DNA of 46,699 nucleotides from Amycolatopsis coloradensis (lineage in GTDB: Bacteria; Actinomycetota; Actinomycetes; Mycobacteriales; Pseudonocardiaceae), in the NCBI RefSeq assembly GCF_037997115.1, contig NZ_CP150484.1, positions 6,199,052 to 6,245,750 of the forward strand, given 5' to 3'. The notes under the pieces were generated by a model. That model did not search any database and had not been told where the DNA came from. It worked only from the letters and a program-made list of their open reading frames with translations. How positions within the stretch are numbered: the first letter of the stretch is position 1; each line of letters starts with the position of its first letter. Made by a program: the position numbers and the translations under genes. This document shows, piece after piece, positions 32,494-41,550 of this stretch.

Positions 32494-34143
32494 TCAGACC
32501 GCGGTGGCGATGAGAAGGTTCAGGTCCACCGGCATCGCGATGACCTGATCGACACGGAAACCCGATCCGTACAGGAGTTTTTCGTACTCCGTCCGCTCGC
32601 GCTCGCGGCCACCGGTGACCGCGAGCATCTGCAGATCCCAGGGTTCGGCGAGATCGACCGGCCGGCTCGACGAGCCGCCCGGAAGCAGGCGCTCCACCAC
32701 GAGAAGCCTGGCGCCGGCATCGCAAGCACGGCGACAGTTGTGCAGGATGCGGTCGCAATCCTCGTCGTCCCAGTCGTGCAGCACCCGGGACAGCAGATAC
32801 GTCTGCGCACCCGCGGGTACTTCCTCGAAGAAGTCGCCTGCCTCGAAGCGCACCCTACCGCCAGGTTCGGCCACCGCCGATCCGATGACGTGCGCTCGAT
32901 CGAACACCACGCCCGACACGCCGGGATGCTCGTCCACGATCGTGCGTAGCAGTGTGCCATTGCCACCCCCGATGTCGACCACGGTCGTTTCGGCGGGGAA
33001 AGGACAGGAGTGACTGAGCTCCTCCGCGACGAGGCGGGTGACGGCCTGCATGGCGCGGTCGAAGGTCCGGGACGATTCCGGGGCGGTGGCGAAATAGTCG
33101 AAATGCTCCACCCCATAGTGATGGCTGAAGGCCGTACGGCCCGTTCGCAGGGCCGCGGCGAGATCGTTCCAGGCGTCGTAGAACTCGTTACCGTAGAGCC
33201 GGGTCAAGTCGCTGAAGGGGTTGTCCGCACGGAGAAGCCTTCCCCTCTCCGTCGTCTCGTAGCAACCGTTCGCTCGCTGCCGGACCACGCCCACCCGCAC
33301 GAGGAATCGCAGAAAACGTGCGGTGGCGCGGGCATCACATCCGATACGGCGTGCCACTTCAGCTGGCTCGAGCGCTTCGTCGCCGACCGCGTCCGGGATC
33401 CCCAGCTCGACGGACACGTGGAGAGCACGTGCCGACCAGTGGCCGGCAAGGAGCGACAGGAGAGCGGTGTGCTCGTCGGGCATCGACACCGGTTCCCCCA
33501 CGTGCGCGGCGAGAACCTCCGCGTGGTGTCCTCGCGCGGTCAGTTCGAACCGGGGGCGGTACTCCTTGTCGCCTGCCGGAGCCTTGAAGTACACCACCGA
33601 CCGGCCGCCCGTACCGGTGTCTTCATGGGGATTGTGGCCACCACCATCGGGTTCCATCCCGAGGGCGTCCCGGCAGGTCCGCCGGGTTCGCTCGAGTTGC
33701 CCCTCCGCGACCAGCCAACCGGTGTGGGACTCTTCCTCCCTCGCGCGCTCACGCTCGATGAGCCCCGGCGCGACCCTCTCGGCCGAGCCGCGTGGGAGGA
33801 CGAAGATCTCCAGGTCGCCACCTAGGCCCGTGATCGGCGACGCGTGGACGATGGTGACGTCCAGATCATCCTCGGCGACACGATGGCGCTCGGCGAGCCT
33901 GGACCGGACCACCCGGCTCGGCACGGAAGGCCCCGTCTCGAAGCCTGCCTCGGCGAGGAAATCGCGGACGTCCGTCTCGGAATCCGGAAAGACGAGGACC
34001 GCGACGTGATCGAACTCGACTCGATCGTCGATGTCAGCGGCGGCAGGATTCCCGAGAAGGCGGGCCAGGGCACCTGGGGCGGTCGACCGGGCGGCCAGCG
34101 AGGCCGCCCTGTACAACCGGAGTTCGTCTTGACTGCTCAGCAC
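32494..34143 (-). CDS. O-methyltransferase with an N-terminal VOC-like domain
   Basis: A fusion of about 549 residues. The C-terminal two thirds (about 220-549) is a class I O-methyltransferase of the plant/DnrK type: an N-terminal winged-helix dimerisation part, SAM motif DIGGGNGTLL near 390-399 and the catalytic-type RVLHDWDDED near 453-462. The first 210 residues are extra; FDHVAVLVF and DLEIFVLPRG followed by a second similar half suggest a vicinal-oxygen-chelate (glyoxalase-like) fold, but this is weak. The GTG at 34141-34143 is preferred because GGAAGGA stands upstream at correct spacing; a TTG at 34165-34167 lacks a site. It is the last gene of the operon with the acyl reductase pair, so it may methylate a phenol or hydroxyl of the same product. 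Confidence 0.82.
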   Translation of the reverse strand: MLSSQDELRLYRAASLAARSTAPGALARLLGNPAAADIDDRVEFDHVAVLVFPDSETDVRDFLAEAGFETGPSVPSRVVRSRLAERHRVAEDDLDVTIVHASPITGLGGDLEIFVLPRGSAERVAPGLIERERAREEESHTGWLVAEGQLERTRRTCRDALGMEPDGGGHNPHEDTGTGGRSVVYFKAPAGDKEYRPRFELTARGHHAEVLAAHVGEPVSMPDEHTALLSLLAGHWSARALHVSVELGIPDAVGDEALEPAEVARRIGCDARATARFLRFLVRVGVVRQRANGCYETTERGRLLRADNPFSDLTRLYGNEFYDAWNDLAAALRTGRTAFSHHYGVEHFDYFATAPESSRTFDRAMQAVTRLVAEELSHSCPFPAETTVVDIGGGNGTLLRTIVDEHPGVSGVVFDRAHVIGSAVAEPGGRVRFEAGDFFEEVPAGAQTYLLSRVLHDWDDEDCDRILHNCRRACDAGARLLVVERLLPGGSSSRPVDLAEPWDLQMLAVTGGRERERTEYEKLLYGSGFRVDQVIAMPVDLNLLIATAV

Positions 34144-34174
34144 TTTCGGTCCTTCCGATTCGACCAAAGCCGTC

Positions 34175-35548
34175 TCAGTGGTGGGCGAAGTCGCCCCGGA
34201 TCACGGTCTTGCTTCGCATCAGGAACTCCGCCAGGTGCCCGTCGTGCGGCAGGCCAGGTCGCATCTCGTGGGTCGGCCGGTCACCGATGTGAAGGTTGCC
34301 GATGGTGGTTTCCTCGATCAACGACGCCAACAGTTCTTCGTCGCCGGTGATGGCGGTGACGGTCAGGCTGTGGCGAAGTGGCGTGATCCCGTCCGCGGGC
34401 GACCACGGGGCGACCCATACGCACGGGAACGGAAGCTCGATACCGAGCCGCGACGGATCCGGACGGTCGAGCAGGACGACAGCCGGTCGCAGGACCGCAC
34501 CGCCACCGGGCAACGGTTCGAGAAGCTCACCGCCGGACAGCAGCTCGCCACCGTCCAGCTCGCTCCGCAGGTAGGTCTCGAGTTCCCGTGCGCGTTCCAA
34601 CGGGAACGCGGGGAGAACAGCCGCTTCGCTCGCCGGTGGCACCACGGCGACTGCGGCCAGCCGGCGGGCGAGCTCTTTCGCGAAAGCGGCCGCTTCGCCG
34701 TCGACCAGGACCGCGGAGGCGTTCACGCAGGCGGTGCCACCGAAGCCGGCCACGGAGGACACCACGGTGTCGACATGCTCGGCCCAGTCGCCGTCGGCGA
34801 TCAAGACCTTGGAGCGGCCCGGTCCCTGCACGAGTACATCCCCCCGGTCCCGATACCTGGCCACGGCGTCGCTTCCGCCATAGACCAAGGCCAGATCCGC
34901 GGTATCGACGAACTCCCGGGCCACGGTGTGGTCCGTGGGCAGGAAAGTCACCTGCTCAGCGCCGAATCCGCTCATTCGGAGAGCCTGGACCAGGCGATAC
35001 GGGGTGAACGGTTCCCGTCGCGACGGCCGTACGGCGACCCGGTATCCCAACGCGAGCGCCTCGAGCCAAGCGGCGTGGGTCGCGGGATGATTTCCCGGTG
35101 CCTGCACCGCGAGCACGTCACCTCGGCGCGTCCAGACCGCTCCCGTCGAAGACACCTCGTGCCAATCGTCACCGGTTCCGAGCGGGCGCGCGCGCCGCAC
35201 CGACTCCCCCACCGCCGCGGCGCTGCGCACGATGGCCTGGGATGCCTCTCTGACCACGGACAACGCCACGCCGGACGCTTGCGACACCTGTCGCTCGTGT
35301 TCGTCCAGCGAGACCCCGTCGACCGTTCGCAAGAACCGTGCCCCAGCGGCCGCGATCCGGTCGATCCGTACCGACAAGGGCATCGGACGCGCCTTCCGCA
35401 TCTTCGCGATACTGCGCTTCACGTAGAGACCGGGCGCCAAGCTGAGCTCCGCAAGCGCGGTCCCGTCCACACCGGTCACCTCGTCGACACGGTGTGACCG
35501 GAAGGTGTTCGAAGGGCCGAGCGTGTCCAGGCGCGGAATGACGGCCAT
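34175..35548 (-). CDS. Acyl reductase of the aldehyde dehydrogenase superfamily (LuxC/GriC-like)
   Basis: A 457-residue ALDH-superfamily protein with a nucleotide-binding stretch LAVQAPGNHPATH near 146-158 and the catalytic cysteine Cys274 in GFGGTACVNASA. LuxC-type acyl reductases and the GriC subunit of the grixazone arylcarboxylic acid reductase have this form and reduce an activated acyl group to the aldehyde using NADPH. The partner for acyl activation is encoded immediately upstream, and the start overlaps its stop as TGATG. Together they should release or generate an aldehyde; whether the substrate is a fatty acyl-ACP from the adjacent synthase or an aryl acid is not decided by sequence. 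Confidence 0.82.
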   Translation of the reverse strand: MAVIPRLDTLGPSNTFRSHRVDEVTGVDGTALAELSLAPGLYVKRSIAKMRKARPMPLSVRIDRIAAAGARFLRTVDGVSLDEHERQVSQASGVALSVVREASQAIVRSAAAVGESVRRARPLGTGDDWHEVSSTGAVWTRRGDVLAVQAPGNHPATHAAWLEALALGYRVAVRPSRREPFTPYRLVQALRMSGFGAEQVTFLPTDHTVAREFVDTADLALVYGGSDAVARYRDRGDVLVQGPGRSKVLIADGDWAEHVDTVVSSVAGFGGTACVNASAVLVDGEAAAFAKELARRLAAVAVVPPASEAAVLPAFPLERARELETYLRSELDGGELLSGGELLEPLPGGGAVLRPAVVLLDRPDPSRLGIELPFPCVWVAPWSPADGITPLRHSLTVTAITGDEELLASLIEETTIGNLHIGDRPTHEMRPGLPHDGHLAEFLMRSKTVIRGDFAHH

Positions 35549-36648
35549 CAGTAGACACCTTCGATGACCTGAGCCTCTTCGAAGACGGCGACGGGTGTGA
35601 CGTCGGCGACCGAGACACCCAAGGCTCCGGCCGGCGCGGCGACCCTGGTGGCGAGGTCCCGCTCCAGGTTGTTCGGCAGCAACAAGGACTTGCTGACGTG
35701 ATGCATGACGACCTGCCCACGCTCGCCCTCGGCGACCTCCTTCAACGAGTCGGGATCGACGACCGAAAACGTCGTGTAGGGCGAGAAAGAATCGAACACG
35801 CATTGTCCCGCCGGCTTACCGGAACCTGCGCGCTCCATGCTCCCGCCCAAGATCATGGTGCTCCCGTACTGGCCGCAAAGCCGTACCTTCGGGAAGACCT
35901 CTCCCTGCAGGACCGCGCGAGTGTCGGCGTCCAGATGCGCCCCGCCCCACATGATCACCGACACCTTTTCGTTGACGAGGTCGACCAGGCGGTCGGACTC
36001 GGCCATCCGGACGAGCAAGGGCGGCGTCACCACGAGAACGCCGATGTCCTGTTGTTCGAGGATCGAGTGCGCCTGGTCCACCACATGGTCGGCGTACCTG
36101 CTCGCCTCTTCGGTGCGTCCCAGCGCCAGCGATTTGCGTACCCAACGCGGATCGAGGTCGATCGTGAAACAGATGCCGCCTCGCATCCGGGTCACTTCGG
36201 CCATCAACCTGCCGAAGATATGCGGTCCGCTCGGCGCGATCGTCAGCCAGTTGGCGTCGAACGGGAATCCCAGGTCGTCCATGCGCAGCGACTTCCACGT
36301 CAAGGAATGCCGCATCCAGTCCGACATCAGCAGGACGCGCTTCGGCGCGCCTGTGGTGCCACCGCTGTCGAAGGCGCCGATCACATCCGGTCGGTCACCG
36401 TATCCCCGCGGTATCAGGGCTTCGACCGGAACGTTCCGCAGTTCGCCGACCACATTCGGGAACCGGCGCAGATCGGCGTGGGTACGGACGTCCCGGCGCG
36501 GATCGAACCCGAGGGAGTCCGCCTTGGACAGCCAGAACGGCGACCCTGTCTCCGGACCGAAGTGCCATTCCATCGCCGCCGAATAGAAGTCACCCTCGGC
36601 AGCCGCCAATTCATGGTCCCACTCGAGAAAAGAAAGACTAACGGACAT
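35548..36648 (-). CDS. Acyl-adenylating enzyme (LuxE/GriD, phenylacetate-CoA ligase-like)
   Basis: A 366-residue ANL-type adenylating protein, shorter than CoA ligases, with the ATP-binding loop DSGGTTGAPKRV at 94-105 and a GQYGSTMILGG segment that corresponds to the adenylate-binding motif. The size and pairing with an ALDH-type reductase match LuxE acyl-protein synthetase and GriD (coenzyme F390 synthetase-like). It would activate a carboxylic acid as acyl-AMP and pass it to the reductase. It is the first gene of a three-gene minus operon; the ATG at 36646-36648 has an AAAGG site just upstream. Confidence 0.82.
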   Translation of the reverse strand: MSVSLSFLEWDHELAAAEGDFYSAAMEWHFGPETGSPFWLSKADSLGFDPRRDVRTHADLRRFPNVVGELRNVPVEALIPRGYGDRPDVIGAFDSGGTTGAPKRVLLMSDWMRHSLTWKSLRMDDLGFPFDANWLTIAPSGPHIFGRLMAEVTRMRGGICFTIDLDPRWVRKSLALGRTEEASRYADHVVDQAHSILEQQDIGVLVVTPPLLVRMAESDRLVDLVNEKVSVIMWGGAHLDADTRAVLQGEVFPKVRLCGQYGSTMILGGSMERAGSGKPAGQCVFDSFSPYTTFSVVDPDSLKEVAEGERGQVVMHHVSKSLLLPNNLERDLATRVAAPAGALGVSVADVTPVAVFEEAQVIEGVY

Positions 36649-37215
36649 CGACCTTTACCTGCCGATCCAGAAATCGCCTCAGACGGGAAACTCTCCAGTG
36701 TCCGAGGTCATCGGAGCGCAACACCGAAAGATGTACCCAGTCACGTACCGTTACGGCAACAATGCAACCCTTGATACACTCCAAAAGACCATCACGCGAG
36801 GACTTTCGGACAGCGGGTCTGCCCCAAGAACCTGCGCGCGGGGTGACGGTGACCGGCGGCCGCGGCAGGCAACCGGGAAATCCGCGACGACATCCACAAA
36901 GGCTTCCTCACCCTCGGCCGCGCCATCACCTGCCGGGGTCGCCCATCCCGTAGTCAACGGGGTCTCCGCGAACCGGATGATCGGTCGTCCAACGCCCCTG
37001 CCCGAAAGGGCAACCCGCCCCGATCATGAGCCGGTCGACCGCAGGTGAACTTCACGCGCACCCCGGTACCGGTGACAAAAGGGCTACCCCGCGCACTGTT
37101 CGGGCACTTTTCGCCTTCTGTCGTGAGGTCGGCCGATACCGTCCGGAAATCGAAAGCTTCCGCACATTTCCTGGCGCGACAGAAAACAGAAGCCGGACAG
37201 AAGGTGAGCCGAACG
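36649..37215. other. Divergent intergenic region upstream of the reductase operon and the iterative synthase
   Basis: About 570 bases between divergent operons, which must hold both promoters. The part nearest 36700-36800 is AT-richer and includes TTGATA at 36770-36775, a possible -35 element, but no matching -10 is convincing. Short frames on both strands show no family. GAAGGTGAG at 37200-37208 is the ribosome site for the AT-ACP gene. I find no operator like those of the metallophore operons. Confidence 0.5.
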
Positions 37216-38502
37216 ATGGACCTCGGACAGACTGAAGTCGGACTGGTTCCCGGGCAAGGAGCGTACCGGCCAGGCACGTTGGCCGTTCCCTGGGCACGCG
37301 GTGACGAATCGGTGCACGAAGTGTTCGAAACCATCGACGAGGTGTATCGCGCCCGGACCGGCCGCACCGTCAGTTCGGTGGTGTTCGCGGCCGAGGCACC
37401 CTCGCTCGAAGAAATGCTCACCCGGCATCCGGACGAACTCCAGCTGGCGATCTACGGCGCCTCCGTCACCGCGTACCGGATTCTCGCCGCCCGCGGCACA
37501 ATCCTCGATCTGGTGGTGGGGCACAGCTTCGGGGAGATCGCGGCCCTGGTGATCGGCGGGGCGTTCTCCATCGCGGACGGTGCTTCCCTCGTCTGTGACC
37601 GCAACGAAGTCCTGCGTGCCCACGCTCCCGAGGGCGGCCTGCTCGCACTGCGGTGCGGCCGGGCCCGCAGCGAGCTTCTGCTCTCGCTCGCGGAACTGCC
37701 CGGCCTGGCCTTCGCGGTCGACAACGCCGACGAACAAAGCGTGCTGTCGGGTCCCGCGGCGCAGTTGGCCACGGTACGCACGGTGGCGGAAACGCTCGGA
37801 ATCGGCACTGGCGCGGTCTCTTCGCCTTACGGGTTCCACAATCACGCTCTCGTTCCGGCGGGGCGGGAACTGGCCGCGAAGGCCGCCGAGTACAAAGCGG
37901 GCGGCTTCGCCGTCCCGGTGTACTCCCCGATCCTCGGGCGCCGGTATCACGATGGCGACGACTTGGCCGCCCTGCTGGGCCTTCATCTGTCCCAGCCGGT
38001 TCAGTTCCGGGAAACGCTTTCCGGCCTCTACGCCGAAGGAAGGCGGTCGTTCACCGAGCTGGGTGCGGGTGAGACGCTCACCAAACTCGTCCGTGCCGCC
38101 TTCCCGCTCGCCTCCGCGGTGGGCGCCCTCACGCAGACCGGGCAACCCACACCTGCCCCCCGAACACGGCAGGCGGTCGCCGTCCCGGCTCCCGCCGCGC
38201 CCCCGGTACAGGAGACGGTGCCGGCTCCGGCCCTGGTCGCCGCCGGCTCGATTCCGGCGCGGGGGGAAGTGTTCTCCCAGTTGCGGGAACTGTACGCCGA
38301 AGCGCTGGAATACCCGGTCGAGGTGCTGACCGAGGACGCGGCGCTGGAGGCGGACCTCGGCGTCGACTCGATGCGCCAGACGGAACTGCTGACGAAGGCC
38401 CGGCAGATCTTCGATCTTCCCGCGCCCGCGCCGGGTTTCCGCAGTACCGACCTGGACACGCTCGCCAAGGTCACCGACTATGTGATCGGCAGTCGCGGGT
38501 GA
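37216..38502 (+). CDS. AT-ACP didomain protein of an iterative synthase
   Basis: A 428-residue protein. The acyltransferase domain (about 5-320) has a VPGQGAY start and Ser104 in VGHSFGEIAAL; it should load malonyl units. A proline/alanine-rich linker (about 330-355) is followed by a carrier domain with LGVDSMRQTEL (Ser385), the LGxDS form seen in PUFA and enediyne-type iterative synthases. Only one ACP is present, against tandem arrays in PUFA synthases. The ATG follows AAGGTG by nine bases, and the stop overlaps the next gene's GTG (GTGA). It is the first of three coupled or closely spaced synthase genes. Confidence 0.9.
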   Translation: MDLGQTEVGLVPGQGAYRPGTLAVPWARGDESVHEVFETIDEVYRARTGRTVSSVVFAAEAPSLEEMLTRHPDELQLAIYGASVTAYRILAARGTILDLVVGHSFGEIAALVIGGAFSIADGASLVCDRNEVLRAHAPEGGLLALRCGRARSELLLSLAELPGLAFAVDNADEQSVLSGPAAQLATVRTVAETLGIGTGAVSSPYGFHNHALVPAGRELAAKAAEYKAGGFAVPVYSPILGRRYHDGDDLAALLGLHLSQPVQFRETLSGLYAEGRRSFTELGAGETLTKLVRAAFPLASAVGALTQTGQPTPAPRTRQAVAVPAPAAPPVQETVPAPALVAAGSIPARGEVFSQLRELYAEALEYPVEVLTEDAALEADLGVDSMRQTELLTKARQIFDLPAPAPGFRSTDLDTLAKVTDYVIGSRG

Positions 38503-41500
38503 ACCCGGCGACCGGGGAACTGGAAGGCCGTGTCGCGCTGGTGACCGGTGGCGCGGGCGGCGTCGGTTCCGCGGTGGTGGAACTGCTCGCCCGCCGCGGG
38601 GCGGTCGTCTACCTCAACTGCTTCCACTCCTTCCAGCGAGGCAAGGAGATCGCCGGGCGCTTGTCCGCCGAAGGGCTGGACGTCCGGCTCGCGCGCGGTT
38701 CGGTCGCCAAGGACGAGCACGTCGAACGGATCATGGGGCAGATCGGGGAGGCCGAGGGCAGACTGGACATCCTGGTCAACAACGCCGCACTCGGGATCTT
38801 CGGCACCGCCGCCGGGATCAGCGAGGACGAGCTCGACCGGGCGCTGGCGACGAACCTCAAGGCACCGTTGCGCTGCGTGCAACGGGCCCGGCCGCTGCTG
38901 GCCGCGAGCGGTCAGGCCAGTGTGGTCAACGTGTCCTCGGTGGGGGCGCGCTCGGTGCTGAAGGACTACCTTGCCATCGGCGTCACCAAGGCGGCGCTCG
39001 AGGCGATGACGCGGTATCTCGCGGTGGAGCTGGGCCCGGCGGGGATCCGGGTCAACACCGCCTCCGGCGGGCTGCTGGACACCGCGGGCGGTCGCATGTT
39101 CCCCGGTTACGCCGACTTCGCCTCGATGATGCGGGACCGGACGCCATTGGGTCGCAGGCTGGGCGAGGTCGACGAGTTCGCCGAGCTGGTCGCTTTCCTC
39201 GCCTCGTCCCGCTCCCGCTGGATCACCGGGCAGACGGTCAGCGCGGACGGCGGTGTCGACCTGATGTGCGGGAATCTTCCCGAGCAGGAAACGAAGTCCG
39301 CCCCCGAACCCGTGGTTGCGACGCGCCGGATCGAGAACCCCCGCGCGGTGCGGGAAGTCGCTCCACCACCGGCACCCGAGTCCACTCCGCCCGCGGAGCC
39401 CGACACCGAAGATCCGATCGTCGTCGTGGGGATGGGCATGGCGGTTCCCGGCGCGTCCAGCCCGGAAGAGTTCTGGGACGTGCTGGTCGACGGACCGAAC
39501 CTGTTCACCGAGGCCACCCCCGATCGTTGGGTGACCGCCGCGTTCACCCCGAACCGCACCGACGTGCCGGACAAGGGATCGCAGCCGGTTTCCGGCCTCA
39601 TCACCGGTTTCCGTCCGCATCCCCGGCTCGCGGCGGAAGCACCGGCGGACGTCGACTTCAGCACCCTGTGGCTGCGGCACAGCCTGTATCAGGCGCTCGA
39701 GAACACCAGTGTGGGCGCGCGCGACCGGGTCGCCTTCTGCGTCGGGCTCACCGCCGACGGCAGCCAGCACCTTTCCGAGGCCCAGGTGGTGGCCGCGGTA
39801 CGCGAAGCGCTCGACGGACCACACGCGCAGGGCATGAGCGGTGAGGAGAAACATCAGGTCGAGCAGCGCGTCCTGGCCCGTTTCCCGCGCGGCACGGGCG
39901 ATACCGCCCGGTCGTTGCCGCACGCGATCGCGTCGGACGCCATCGCGGGGATCCTCCCCGGTGATTCCGCCGTGCACGTGGTGGACACGGCTTGTTCGTC
40001 CTCGCTGTACGCACTGGACCGGGGCATCCGCGAACTGAATTCCGGCCGCTGCGACGTCGCCGTATGCGGTGGCTCGGCGGTCATGCAGGTCACCTACATG
40101 GTGGCGTTCGCCAAAATGGGCGGCCTGTCCCCCACCGGCGAAGTCCGATCGCTGGACGAGGGCGCCAACGGCGTGCTGTTCGCCGACGGCGCGGGACTCG
40201 TGGTGCTGAAGAAGCTGTCCCGGGCGCTGGCGGACGGCGACACCGTGCTCGGCATCGTCCGTGGAGTCGGTCTGTCGGCGGACGGTAAGGGCAAGGCCAT
40301 CAACGCGCCCGCCACCACCGGCCAGGTGATGGCGGCGCGACGGGCGCTGGCCAAGGCCGGAACCAGCCCGCGGGACATCGACCTCGTCATCGCGCACGCG
40401 ACCGGCACCCCCACGGGCGACACCGCCGAACTGCTCGGTATCGCCGAGGTCTACGCGCCGGACCGCCCGGTCACCGTGGTGTCCAACAAATCCGTCATCG
40501 GGCACACCGGGTGGCCGGCGGGAGTGGTGTCCCTGATCCACCTCCTGCTGTGTCTGCGCCACGACCGGATCCCGCCCCAGCACCGGTTCGCACGCCTGCC
40601 CGCGCGGGTCACGGAGCAGACCACGAACATCGAGGTGCCACGCCGGACCACGGACTGGCGGCGAAGTGCCCGTGATCGAGCGCGGACCGGCGCGGTGGCC
40701 GCGTTCGGCTTCGGCGGCACGAACGCGACAGCCGTGGTGTCGGAGTATCTTCCCGAGCTGCATCCGAGGACGTCCGAGGAGCCGCGTGGGGCCGCCCCGG
40801 TCGCCGTCCGGTCCCGGCCGCTGGTGATCGTCGGCTGGTCGGCCTGCGAGCCGGACGACGGCGCGGCATCCTTCGGTGCGGTCTACCCGGTCCACCGGAT
40901 CGACGGGGTCGCTTTGCCACCGCCGATGATGCGCCGGATCGACAGGGCACAGCTACTGGCCCTCGAATGCATGGCGCGGCTTCCCGCCCCGGTGCGGAAA
41001 CAGTGCGAGACCCACCGCGACACCACGGGCGTCCTGTTCGGGGTGACCGGCCAGACCGGCGCGATGCACGGCGCCCAGCTGCGGGTGCATTTCGACGACA
41101 TCCGGGCCGCGGTGGGCGGGAATCCCACCCCCGCCGTGGCGGACTTCCTCGACCGGCTGTGGTCCGAGGTGGCAGGCACCTGGCCCGCGATCAACCCGGA
41201 CACCCAGCCCGGGGTGATGCCGAACGTCATCGCCTCCAGGATCGCCAACCACTTCGACCTCCGAGGGCTGAACTTGGTGGTGGACGCCGGGAACGCGGCT
41301 CTGCTCGAATCCTTCGAGACCGCGGCCCGTTTCCTCGAAGAAGGCGATCTCGACCTGGCCCTGGTGGGCGGGATGAGCGCCAACCCGTACCCCGCCTGGG
41401 TCCGGTCGCTACGGGAGAAACCGTCCGGTGACTCCGTCGACGCCGAAGGCGCTTACCTCTTCGCGGTCACTTCGGCGGAGAAGGCCGAGGAATGGTCCCT

Positions 41501-41528
41501 ACCCGTGCTCGCGCACATCGAACCCTGA
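38499..41528 (+). CDS. Enoyl reductase (FabL-type)-KS-CLF-like trifunctional protein
   Basis: A 1009-residue fusion. Residues 1-257 are an SDR with TGGAGGVG and NNAALGIFG; its active site is Y157-x6-K164 and the stretch GVTKAALEAMTRYLAVEL closely matches Bacillus FabL, an enoyl-ACP reductase, rather than the YxxxK of ketoreductases. After a proline-rich linker, a ketosynthase spans about 303-770 with Cys499 in DTACSSSLYALD and AHATGTPTGDT and SNKSVIGHTG for the histidines. The C-terminal 220 residues are a shortened ketosynthase-like part where the cysteine region reads VVDAGNAALL, so it is inactive and CLF-like. It follows the KS-CLF order of PfaC-type PUFA synthases; the N-terminal reductase fusion is unusual. 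Confidence 0.9.
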   Translation: MNPATGELEGRVALVTGGAGGVGSAVVELLARRGAVVYLNCFHSFQRGKEIAGRLSAEGLDVRLARGSVAKDEHVERIMGQIGEAEGRLDILVNNAALGIFGTAAGISEDELDRALATNLKAPLRCVQRARPLLAASGQASVVNVSSVGARSVLKDYLAIGVTKAALEAMTRYLAVELGPAGIRVNTASGGLLDTAGGRMFPGYADFASMMRDRTPLGRRLGEVDEFAELVAFLASSRSRWITGQTVSADGGVDLMCGNLPEQETKSAPEPVVATRRIENPRAVREVAPPPAPESTPPAEPDTEDPIVVVGMGMAVPGASSPEEFWDVLVDGPNLFTEATPDRWVTAAFTPNRTDVPDKGSQPVSGLITGFRPHPRLAAEAPADVDFSTLWLRHSLYQALENTSVGARDRVAFCVGLTADGSQHLSEAQVVAAVREALDGPHAQGMSGEEKHQVEQRVLARFPRGTGDTARSLPHAIASDAIAGILPGDSAVHVVDTACSSSLYALDRGIRELNSGRCDVAVCGGSAVMQVTYMVAFAKMGGLSPTGEVRSLDEGANGVLFADGAGLVVLKKLSRALADGDTVLGIVRGVGLSADGKGKAINAPATTGQVMAARRALAKAGTSPRDIDLVIAHATGTPTGDTAELLGIAEVYAPDRPVTVVSNKSVIGHTGWPAGVVSLIHLLLCLRHDRIPPQHRFARLPARVTEQTTNIEVPRRTTDWRRSARDRARTGAVAAFGFGGTNATAVVSEYLPELHPRTSEEPRGAAPVAVRSRPLVIVGWSACEPDDGAASFGAVYPVHRIDGVALPPPMMRRIDRAQLLALECMARLPAPVRKQCETHRDTTGVLFGVTGQTGAMHGAQLRVHFDDIRAAVGGNPTPAVADFLDRLWSEVAGTWPAINPDTQPGVMPNVIASRIANHFDLRGLNLVVDAGNAALLESFETAARFLEEGDLDLALVGGMSANPYPAWVRSLREKPSGDSVDAEGAYLFAVTSAEKAEEWSLPVLAHIEP

Positions 41529-41550
41529 CGCACACTGCTTTGGAGTTGTC

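Noticed and set aside
36698..37048. Open frame in the divergent region upstream of the AT-ACP gene, one reading of which faintly resembles a transposase end
   Set aside because: No terminal repeats, no catalytic motif and no coding support; the resemblance is too short.
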